Assembly: GCA_937948815.1 (NCBI GenBank)
Contig: CALFAM010000033.1
Location: forward strand, 1 to 37,794
Source: an uncultured bacterium
Lineage (GTDB): Bacteria; Acidobacteriota; Thermoanaerobaculia; Multivoradales; J023
DNA: 37,794 bases
Direction of reading: 5' to 3'
Shown in pieces: positions 27,457 to 34,632 of the stretch. The notes below the pieces were generated by a model, which was given only the letters and a program-made list of their open reading frames with translations, did no database searches and was not told where the DNA came from. Position 1 is the first letter of the stretch, and the number at the start of each line of letters is the position of its first letter. The position numbers and the translations under genes are program-made.

Positions 27457-29445
27457 TCAGTCTCCCTTCAAAACCGATACGGTCGCTGGCAATTCGATTC
27501 TCTCCTCGGTCGAGAACTCCTTCGTCCGTCCGAGGTCGATGTGGCCCCCACGAACCGCGAGCAGAAATGCCGTCACGATCTTGGGGTCGAACTTGGCTCC
27601 CGCCAGCCCTTCGATTGTATCGAGAGCGTACTGCCGGCTGTAAGCCTTCTGATAGGGCCGGTTTGTGGTGATGGCGTCGAAGGTATCGGCAACCGCGATG
27701 ATACGCGGCGTAAGCGGAATCTGCTCTTGCCGGAGCCCGTCCGGATACCCCGAGCCGTTCCACGCCTCGTGGTGCCAGCGAATGCCAGGAATCATCTTCT
27801 CCAGCTCGGCGATCGGCGCCACGATCTCTGCACCAATGACCGGGTGCTGCTTCATCTGCTCGAATTCTTCGGAGGTCAACACACCGCTCTTCTTGAGCAC
27901 ATTGTCGTCGACACCGATCTTACCGATGTCGTGCAGCACTGCGCTCACCCAGACCTGTTCCTGCATGCCCTTGGGCACCCCGAGGAAACGCGCAATGGCA
28001 CGACTGTAGGCAGCCACACGCTCCGAATGACCACGGGTATACGGATCCTTGGCATCGATCGCGGCGGCGAAGGCGCGCGTCGTGTTGATGAAGAGCTCGC
28101 GGTTCTTGCGCGCCGCGTCTTTGAGCTGATCGATGTAATTGGCGACGTAGTCGCTCATCCGATTGAAATCGACCGCCAGCTCCGTGATCTCGCTGCCCAC
28201 CAACCGATGGGTCTCCACCCGGCGGTCGAACTTGCCGTTGGCGATCTCGTGGGTTGTTTCGGACAAGCGCTGAATCGGCCGGCTGAGCCACCGCGCCGCG
28301 ATCATCGCGAACGCCAGGGCCAGCAAGACCAGGATCACCGACGCCAGGATGACCCGGCTGAGCGCACGTTCGACCTCGAGAAACGCCACCGCAACGGGTT
28401 TGTGAACGACCACCCCCCACCCCGTCTCATCGACCGGCACCACCCGCGCCAAGGTCGAAACGGTTCGGCCATCGACCAGCAGGTCGTAAATCCGAGTCAG
28501 GGAGAGGCGCCGGGTGAAGTCCGGGATCAAGTCGGACTCCCGCAACGCCAGCTCGAGCTGTGGCGTGTCTGGCCGGGTGGCGCCGGACCACAGGAAACCG
28601 CCATCACGCCCGATCAGGAAGACCTCTTCATCCGCGGCGTCGCGGCTCACCCGCTCGCCGAGATCCAGCCGGACGATCGCCGCGACGATCAACTGTTCCT
28701 CTTCCGCAGCGGCCACGGGCTCGACGCCGTTTTCCACCGGCGCGCGCCGACTGGGCGCCACGATCGGCACGGCAATGACCACCCCAGGCTCGAGATCCTC
28801 GGAAAGCAGCACGAAACGGTTGGCATTCGTCTGCTCGTCACGGACCTCGATGAACGCCTCGCGCAGGCGCTCTTCGACCCGTTCGTTGAGCGCGCGGGCG
28901 CTAATGCTCGGCCCGCTTCCCGTGCCGTCGACCAAGGTCAAGCGCAGAATCTCGGGGTTGTAGTCGAGGAATGCACGCAGGTAGTCCACCACCCACGGCT
29001 CCTCCACCCGATCCGCCACGCGCTCATAGTCGGGCTTGGCCAGCAACCCTTGGCCCAGCTGACGGAGCTGATCGGTCCGGCGCGCGATGTTGTCGCTCAG
29101 GTCGTTGGCGACCGACTGCGCCGCAGTAGTCAGGAGCACTGTCTCCTGGTCGACCAGGACGCCTTGGTAGTAGTTGTTCAGCCGTGAGCTGAGGATGACC
29201 AGCGGGATGATGCCCGAGAGCAGCAGGACCAGAAACAGCAGGTTGCGCAGCCGCAGCCGACGCAGTAGGCGTTGCAACGGCGTCTGTCCGTCGCCGACCG
29301 GATCGCCAGGCGTGGCTCCTGGGCCAGCCCCAGGCGAAGCATCTGGTACCCCGGGTGGGTCGACCGCTTTCGAGGCGTCTGCGGCCGACGAAGAAGGCTG
29401 CGGAGCCGCGACCTCGGGCTCGGAACCCGATGATGGCTCGCTCAC
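27457..29445 (-). CDS. Membrane sensor with extracytoplasmic domain, HAMP and HD-GYP output
   Basis: The 662-residue product starts with a Pro/Ser/Ala-rich cytosolic tail (1-60). TM1 is at about 67-88, a sensor region of about 275 residues resembling a double Cache domain follows, TM2 is at about 366-386, HAMP at about 388-440, and HD-GYP at about 450-640. HD-GYP motifs are complete: RGHSERVA, VLHDIGKIG (His505-Asp506), HHEAWNGSGYPDGL (GYP 566-568) and ADTFDAITTNRPYQ. It should therefore hydrolyse cyclic di-GMP or a related cyclic dinucleotide in response to an external ligand. The start codon is GTG 29445, with a weak ribosome site. The Roadblock gene follows immediately. Confidence 0.92.
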   Translation of the reverse strand: MSEPSSGSEPEVAAPQPSSSAADASKAVDPPGVPDASPGAGPGATPGDPVGDGQTPLQRLLRRLRLRNLLFLVLLLSGIIPLVILSSRLNNYYQGVLVDQETVLLTTAAQSVANDLSDNIARRTDQLRQLGQGLLAKPDYERVADRVEEPWVVDYLRAFLDYNPEILRLTLVDGTGSGPSISARALNERVEERLREAFIEVRDEQTNANRFVLLSEDLEPGVVIAVPIVAPSRRAPVENGVEPVAAAEEEQLIVAAIVRLDLGERVSRDAADEEVFLIGRDGGFLWSGATRPDTPQLELALRESDLIPDFTRRLSLTRIYDLLVDGRTVSTLARVVPVDETGWGVVVHKPVAVAFLEVERALSRVILASVILVLLALAFAMIAARWLSRPIQRLSETTHEIANGKFDRRVETHRLVGSEITELAVDFNRMSDYVANYIDQLKDAARKNRELFINTTRAFAAAIDAKDPYTRGHSERVAAYSRAIARFLGVPKGMQEQVWVSAVLHDIGKIGVDDNVLKKSGVLTSEEFEQMKQHPVIGAEIVAPIAELEKMIPGIRWHHEAWNGSGYPDGLRQEQIPLTPRIIAVADTFDAITTNRPYQKAYSRQYALDTIEGLAGAKFDPKIVTAFLLAVRGGHIDLGRTKEFSTEERIELPATVSVLKGD

Positions 29446-29540
29446 GCGCTGCTCACTGGAGGGAAAGACATCTGGACGGCTTGCATCGAAGGCCGAGTCT
29501 AGCAGCCAGACGAGTCGGCCTTGATCATGGCGGCTCGCGC

Positions 29541-30737
29541 CTAGGAGCTACTCTCGGACCATGGATCCGCGAGGAAGGCACGCAGCGTGCGATCGACCTG
29601 CCCAGGATCCAGATCGGAGACCATCTCGCCGACACCGAGCTGCCGTGGCAGCACCCATACCAGACCCTTTTCACGCGCCTTCTTGTCGCGCATCATGAGC
29701 GCCTGGAGTGCCGCGGCATCGAGCGCTGGCAAGGGCGGTAGCTCCAGGCGTCGGATCAAGGCTCGCAGGCGGGTCGCCGCAGCTCGCTCCAGCCCGCGCT
29801 GTTCGGCCAGACGCAGGGCGAAGAGCAATCCGTAACCCACCGCCTCACCGTGCCGAAGGCCCTGGTAGTCGAGCGCCGACTCGATCGCGTGGCCGAGGGT
29901 ATGCCCGAAATTGAGCAGCCGCCGCTCGTTCGCTTCCTCCGGATCCCGTTCCACCACCGCCTGCTTCACCGCGACCGAGCCGGCCACCACGGCGGCCAGG
30001 GCCGCGGAATCGGCGGCCAGCAATGCGTCGAAGCGTGCTTCGATCTGAGAAAGCAGCGGTGGATCGAGCAAGAACGCCATCTTGATCGACTCGACCAGAC
30101 CAGCGCGCAGCTCGGCGGGGTCGAGGGTGGCAAGCAAGGAGGTGTCGGCGATCACCCAATCGGCGTGGTGGAACAGCCCAACGGTGTTCTTGCCCTCCGG
30201 GATGTCGACACCTGTCTTGCCGCCCACGGAGGCATCGACTTGTGCCAGCAGGGTCGTCGGCACCTGTACACAGGCGATGCCGCGCAGAAAGCAGCCCGCG
30301 AGGAAACCGCCGAGGTCGCCCACTGTGCCGCCACCGAGGGCGATGAGCCGGCTGTCGCGCTTGCCGCCCGAGGCCACCATCTGCCGCCACAGACGCTCGC
30401 AGTGGGCCAGCGTCTTGGCGCCTTCACCGTCCTCCACTTCGAGCGGCACCAGCCGGCGTGCTGCCTGCAACAGCCCATCGCCCGAAGCCGTGCCTTCGCC
30501 AGCCAGTCCCTCGCGGGTCGGGCCCTCGAGGCGCGCACCGCACAAGGACCGTACCCGTGGCGTCGACAGCACGAACACCGTTCGCCCCGCGACCCACTCG
30601 GCAAGCTCGGGCGCGGCCTCGTCGAGCGCTCCCGAACCAACCACGATGCGCGACAAACCGCGCGGGTGGCGCAGCGCGAAACGCCAGCTCTCGTGTTCGT
30701 CGTCCACCGAACCTGGCATCGTCAGCCCGTCACTCAT
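29541..30737 (-). CDS. aroB: 3-dehydroquinate synthase
   Basis: The 398-residue product catalyses the second shikimate step, cyclising DAHP to 3-dehydroquinate with catalytic NAD and a metal. LIALGGGTVGDLGGFLAG binds NAD; PTTLLAQVDASVGGKTGVD, GKNTVGLFH, ELRAGLVESIKMA with the metal-ligand Glu, and LNFGHTLGHAIES and HGEAVGYGL with metal-ligand His residues are all present. The N-terminal 70 residues are looser, with a Gly/Ala insert near position 75-90 that lengthens it beyond the common 350-370. It lies 10 bases downstream of aspS and is probably co-transcribed with it. No other shikimate genes are in the window. Confidence 0.94.
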   Translation of the reverse strand: MSDGLTMPGSVDDEHESWRFALRHPRGLSRIVVGSGALDEAAPELAEWVAGRTVFVLSTPRVRSLCGARLEGPTREGLAGEGTASGDGLLQAARRLVPLEVEDGEGAKTLAHCERLWRQMVASGGKRDSRLIALGGGTVGDLGGFLAGCFLRGIACVQVPTTLLAQVDASVGGKTGVDIPEGKNTVGLFHHADWVIADTSLLATLDPAELRAGLVESIKMAFLLDPPLLSQIEARFDALLAADSAALAAVVAGSVAVKQAVVERDPEEANERRLLNFGHTLGHAIESALDYQGLRHGEAVGYGLLFALRLAEQRGLERAAATRLRALIRRLELPPLPALDAAALQALMMRDKKAREKGLVWVLPRQLGVGEMVSDLDPGQVDRTLRAFLADPWSESSS

Positions 30738-30747
30738 GACGCACCAC

Positions 30748-32544
30748 TCATGTCGCCTCCGGATCGTCCTCCGGCACGACGTGCAAGCCCAGCTCGTCGA
30801 GCTGTTCCTGGGTCGCCGGTGACGGTGCTTCGGTCATCAAGCAGGTCGCCGAAGCGGTCTTCGGGAACAAGATCACGTCGCGAATCGACGCCGAGCCGGC
30901 CAAGACCATGGCAATGCGATCGAGGCCGAGGGCGATGCCGCCGTGCGGTGGTGCGCCATAGCGCAGCGCTTCGAGCAAGAAACCGAAGCGCGATTCCGCC
31001 TCCTCGGGCTCGATGCCGAGCAGGGAGAAGACCCGGGCCTGCATGTCCCGCCGATGGATACGGATCGATCCGCCCCCCAGCTCCATACCATTGAGCACGA
31101 CGTCATAGGCCCGCGAGCGTACGGCACCAGGATCAGAATCCATCCGCTCGAGATCGCGTGGATCCGGGCTGGTGAAGGGATGATGCAGGGAGATGAAGCG
31201 CTGCTGATCCTCGTCCCATTCCATCAGTGGGAACTCGTGAACCCACAGGAATGCATGCTTGTCGGCCGGAATCAGATCGTAGTCCTGCGCCAGCTGCTGG
31301 CGCAGCGCACCGAGCGCCCGTGCCGCGGTCATCGCGGGACCGGCAACCAGCAGGGCGAGCCCGCCTTCTTCGATCCCGAGATCCGCCGCAGCGCCCTCGA
31401 TCTCGGCCTCGGTCAGGGTGTTCTTGACCTGGAACTGCAAGCCACCATCGCGATGCCGCAGGGTCAGCACGCCGGCCGCACCATGGCGCCGAGCCACCTC
31501 GACCCAACCATCGACCTGCTTCCGACTGGCGTTACCCGCGCCCGGAACGGTGAACCCGCGCACCACGCCACCGTCGGCCACTGCAGCCTTGAAGCCACGG
31601 AAACCACTGGCACCGAGGCGCTCGGACAGATCGACGATCTCCAACCCGTAGCGCAAGTCTGGGCGGTCGCTGCCGAAACGCGCCATGGCCTCGGCATAGC
31701 TGAGGCGTGGGTAGGTCGCTGGCGGCTCGATACCCGCGAGGGGAAAGATCTTCGCGAACAGACCTTCGATCAGCGACATCACCGTCGACTCGTCGATGAA
31801 CGACATCTCGATGTCGACCTGCGTGAACTCGGGCTGTCGGTCGGCGCGCAAATCTTCGTCCCGGAAGCAGCGCGCGATCTGGTAGTAGCGCTCGAAGCCA
31901 CTGACCATCAAGAGTTGCTTGAAGATCTGCGGCGACTGCGGCAAGGCATAGAACGAACCGCGGTGCTCTCGGCTCGGTACCAGGTAGTCGCGCGCGCCCT
32001 CGGGGGTCGAGCGGGTCAGAATCGGTGTCTCGAGCTCGAGAAAGTCGTGATCCGCGAGATAGTTGCGGATGCCGTGGGTGAGCTGGTGCCGGAGCAAGAA
32101 ATTGCTCTGCAAGCTGCTCCGGCGAAGATCGAGAAAGCGGTACTTCAAGCGAGTGTCTTCACCGGTTCCCGCATGCTCGCCCAGGTCAAGGGGCAAGGGC
32201 TCTGACTCGGCCAAGATCTCGGCGGATTCGACCCGCACCTCGACCGCGCCCGTGGCCATGTCCACGTTGACCGCCCCCTCGCCACGCGCCGCCACCGTAC
32301 CGACGATGCGCAGGACCCACTCCGCGCGCACCGCTGAAAGCGAGGCATAGAGCTCCGCCTGCTCATCCGGCATGACCACCGCCTGGGCAATGCCGGAGCG
32401 ATCGCGTAGATCGAAGAACAACAGGCCACCGAGGTCTCGGCGACGGTCGACCCAGGCATGGATCTCGACCTGCGAATCGATGTCTTCGGCACGCAGGGTT
32501 CCCGCGCCACGTCTGCTCGTCGTGCTCATCATCGCCTCACTCAT
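30748..32544 (-). CDS. aspS: Aspartyl-tRNA synthetase, bacterial type
   Basis: The 598-residue product has the OB-fold anticodon domain (about 15-125), class II motif 1 (HDFLELETPILTRSTPEGARDYLV), the QSPQIFKQLLM substrate loop, motif 2 (RCFRDEDLRADRQPEFTQVD), the bacterial GAD insertion (about 300-420) and motif 3 (GGIALGLDRIAMVLAG). RRRDLGGLLFFDLRD has Leu where non-discriminating enzymes usually have His; this suggests an enzyme specific for tRNA-Asp, which is inference. Two starts are possible: ATG 32544, or ATG 32529 (MSTTSRR), which has the better GAGG site. The gene heads the aspS-aroB pair. Confidence 0.96.
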   Translation of the reverse strand: MSEAMMSTTSRRGAGTLRAEDIDSQVEIHAWVDRRRDLGGLLFFDLRDRSGIAQAVVMPDEQAELYASLSAVRAEWVLRIVGTVAARGEGAVNVDMATGAVEVRVESAEILAESEPLPLDLGEHAGTGEDTRLKYRFLDLRRSSLQSNFLLRHQLTHGIRNYLADHDFLELETPILTRSTPEGARDYLVPSREHRGSFYALPQSPQIFKQLLMVSGFERYYQIARCFRDEDLRADRQPEFTQVDIEMSFIDESTVMSLIEGLFAKIFPLAGIEPPATYPRLSYAEAMARFGSDRPDLRYGLEIVDLSERLGASGFRGFKAAVADGGVVRGFTVPGAGNASRKQVDGWVEVARRHGAAGVLTLRHRDGGLQFQVKNTLTEAEIEGAAADLGIEEGGLALLVAGPAMTAARALGALRQQLAQDYDLIPADKHAFLWVHEFPLMEWDEDQQRFISLHHPFTSPDPRDLERMDSDPGAVRSRAYDVVLNGMELGGGSIRIHRRDMQARVFSLLGIEPEEAESRFGFLLEALRYGAPPHGGIALGLDRIAMVLAGSASIRDVILFPKTASATCLMTEAPSPATQEQLDELGLHVVPEDDPEAT

Positions 32545-32632
32545 CTCTTGATCTCGAAGAAGTGATCCTGGGAAAATGTCTCGATTCCTGGAGCGTTGCC
32601 TCGTCCGCTTGCTCGGTCAGGGAGCTGCCCCG

Positions 32633-33160
32633 CTACAGGCCGGCGCCGAGGCTTGCTCGATACTCACCGGCCAGCGCGATGTAGCGATCGCGAATGGCAC
32701 CAATCTCCGCCTGTTCCGCCGCACTCAGCTCGCGCACGGGACGCGCGGGAATCCCCATCACCAAAGTACCCGCGGGCACCCGCTTGCCAGGTGCCACCAC
32801 CGCCCCTGCCGCCACTTGGGCGCCGGCTTCGATCACCGCGCCATCGAGGACACGGGCACCGATCCCGATCAACGCGCCATCCTCGATGGTGCATCCATGG
32901 ACCATCGCACTGTGTCCGACCACCACCCCGCGGCCGATCACCAGCGGAAATCGTTCGTGGGTCACGTGGAGAATTGTGCCGTCCTGGATGTTGGACCCAT
33001 CACCGATGGTAATGCTGTTCACATCACCCCGTGCCGCCGTATGAAACCAGAAGGAAACGTCATCACCCAACGTGACATCACCCGCCACGTGCGCGTCGGG
33101 AGCCAGGAAAACCCGCGCTCCGAGGGTCGGCATTACGCCGCGATAGGGATAGACCGGCAT
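32633..33160 (-). CDS. Gamma-class carbonic anhydrase family protein (YrdA-like)
   Basis: The 175-residue product is a left-handed beta-helix of hexapeptide repeats (VIEAGAQVAAGAVVAPGKRV and others) with a C-terminal helix, the shape of trimeric gamma carbonic anhydrases and YrdA/PaaY relatives. Zinc-ligand His residues appear in TILHV and in VVGHSAMVHGC; the RGDVNSI turn and SNIQDG are typical. SFWFHTAARGD differs slightly from the common IWFNAVLRGD. Whether it is an active anhydrase cannot be decided, since many family members are not. It lies 88 bases upstream of aspS on the same strand and may head the run. Confidence 0.9.
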   Translation of the reverse strand: MPVYPYRGVMPTLGARVFLAPDAHVAGDVTLGDDVSFWFHTAARGDVNSITIGDGSNIQDGTILHVTHERFPLVIGRGVVVGHSAMVHGCTIEDGALIGIGARVLDGAVIEAGAQVAAGAVVAPGKRVPAGTLVMGIPARPVRELSAAEQAEIGAIRDRYIALAGEYRASLGAGL

Positions 33161-33353
33161 CGCTTTCTCTTTGTGGGCCGTATGTGCGTGTGATTCGAGG
33201 CGGATCGCCGCGTTCGGCGCCGAGCGCGGAGTCTACCAGCTCTGTTCCCACTGGTTGACCTCCACCTTGGTGCCTCGATTGGCACCGCCCGAGAAACCGA
33301 CACGCCCTCGAGTGTCGTATCCTCCGTCGACCACGGCCACCCGAACAGCGAGC

Positions 33354-34088
33354 ATGATGCAAATCCAACCCTCCCCGACGCCCGGAAAGCCCACGATCGA
33401 CGTCGCCATTCCGGCGTACAACGAAGAAGCCTCGTTGCCCAAGGTGCTCGCCGACACGCCCCATCCGCCGGTCCGACGGGTGGTAGTCGCCGACAACAAC
33501 TCCACGGATCGCACCGCGGAAGTGGCCGTCGAAGGGGGGGCGGAGGTGGTGCCGGCACCACGCCAGGGCTATGGCTCAGCCTGCCTGGCCGCGCTCGACC
33601 ACATCCGTCGCACCGGGCCACCCGACATCGTGGTCTTTCTCGATGCCGACTATTCGGATCACCCTGAGGACCTTCCTGACGTGGTCGCGCCGATTCTGGC
33701 CGGCGAGGCCGACATGGTCATCGGCTCGCGGGTGCTCGGCGAACGTCAGAAGGGTGCTCTGCTGCCCCAGGCCCGCGCCGGCAATATCGTCGCCTGCGTC
33801 TTGATTCGCCTGCTCTACCGCCACCGCTACACCGATCTCGGACCATTCCGCGCCATCCGCTGGCAGGCACTCGAGCGCCTCCAGATGGCCGATCCCGATT
33901 TCGGCTGGACCGCCGAGATGCAGGTCAAGGCCTTGCGTCACGGCATGCGGGTGGTCGATGTTCCGGTGCGCTACCGCAAGCGCGTCGGCGTATCGAAAAT
34001 CACCGGCACCCTCAAGGGCACGGTGCTCGCGGGCTACAAGATCCTGTGGACGGTCTTCCGCCACAGCTTCGGGCGCCGCCCGTCCTGA
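33354..34088 (+). CDS. Family 2 glycosyltransferase
   Basis: The 244-residue product has a GT-A fold: VAIPAYNEEASLPKVL, VVVADNNSTDRTAEV, the sugar-nucleotide loop RQGYGSACLAALD, the metal-binding DADYSDHPEDL, and MVIGSRVLGE. The acceptor part ends with PVRYRKRVGVSKITGTLKGTVLAGYKILW, weakly hydrophobic and perhaps membrane-associated. This pattern is close to polyprenyl-phosphate mannosyl/glucosyltransferases. Such enzymes can supply GT-C transferases like the one at 8613-10511, though the two are far apart here. The start at 33354 (MMQIQ) is chosen because the preceding codons to 33171 look non-coding. The 193-base gap to the divergent carbonic anhydrase gene holds no clear promoter. Confidence 0.85.
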   Translation: MMQIQPSPTPGKPTIDVAIPAYNEEASLPKVLADTPHPPVRRVVVADNNSTDRTAEVAVEGGAEVVPAPRQGYGSACLAALDHIRRTGPPDIVVFLDADYSDHPEDLPDVVAPILAGEADMVIGSRVLGERQKGALLPQARAGNIVACVLIRLLYRHRYTDLGPFRAIRWQALERLQMADPDFGWTAEMQVKALRHGMRVVDVPVRYRKRVGVSKITGTLKGTVLAGYKILWTVFRHSFGRRPS

Positions 34089-34161
34089 GTCACACGCATC
34101 CCAATCGCCACCACCGCCATCTCCTGAAGCGCCCTCTAGCGAGCCCATCCTCTACCGAGCC

Positions 34162-34608
34162 ATGCCAAATCGAACGCCCCAACCGACTTCAACGGCCACC
34201 ACCACGACCGTCGTCACCGACATCGAGGTCCGCTACGCCGAGACCGATCAGATGGGGATCGTTCACCACAGCAACTACTTGGTGTGGTTCGAGCAGGCCC
34301 GTACGCGTCTCTGCCTCGAAACCGGGCATCACTATGCCGACATCGAGGCCATGGGTTATCAGCTCGTGGTCACCCGCACCGAGAGCCGCTATCTGCGCGG
34401 CGCGCGCTACGGGCAGACCGTGTCGGTGACCTGCTGGCTCGAGCGCCTGTCGAGCCGCGGCTTGCGGTTCGCCTATGAAGTCCATCATGACGACGACAAG
34501 CTCGCGGAGGGTGCCACCGAGCACGTGTGGGTCGATGTCGCACGCGGCCGTCCGTGCCGTATCCCCTCCCAGTTCGAGGCCCCCTTCCGCGCGTTGGCAG
34601 GGCGCTGA
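34162..34608 (+). CDS. Hotdog-fold acyl-CoA thioesterase (YbgC/4-hydroxybenzoyl-CoA thioesterase type)
   Basis: The 148-residue product has the family signature VRYAETDQMGIVHHSNYLVWFEQART, with the catalytic Asp in ETDQMG and the His and Asn that line the thioester. The central strands TRTESRYLRGARYGQTVSV and YEVHHDDDKLAEGATEHVWVD follow the hotdog order. It cleaves acyl-CoA or acyl-ACP; in YbgC relatives the gene sits by tol-pal, which is not the case here. The Thr-rich N-terminal tail (about 8-17) is dispensable-looking. ATG 34162 is chosen by alignment, as the ribosome site is poor. It ends convergent with the ADOP permease. Confidence 0.9.
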   Translation: MPNRTPQPTSTATTTTVVTDIEVRYAETDQMGIVHHSNYLVWFEQARTRLCLETGHHYADIEAMGYQLVVTRTESRYLRGARYGQTVSVTCWLERLSSRGLRFAYEVHHDDDKLAEGATEHVWVDVARGRPCRIPSQFEAPFRALAGR

Positions 34609-34632
34609 CCGGAAACGTCATCGGTCCGGTCA
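34606..34632. repeat. Inverted repeat spanning both stop codons of convergent genes
   Basis: TGACCGG (34606-34612) and CCGGTCA (34626-34632) are perfect complements around a 13-base loop. The outer TGA is the stop of the thioesterase and the outer TCA is the stop of the permease on the other strand. There are no T-runs, so termination would depend on the hairpin or a factor. It could mark the shared 3' end of both mRNAs. Confidence 0.6.

Noticed and set aside
27541..29187. 548-codon plus-strand ORF opposite the HD-GYP gene
   Set aside because: Mirror of a well-supported gene in GC-rich DNA; the product is His/Arg/Asp-rich without domains.
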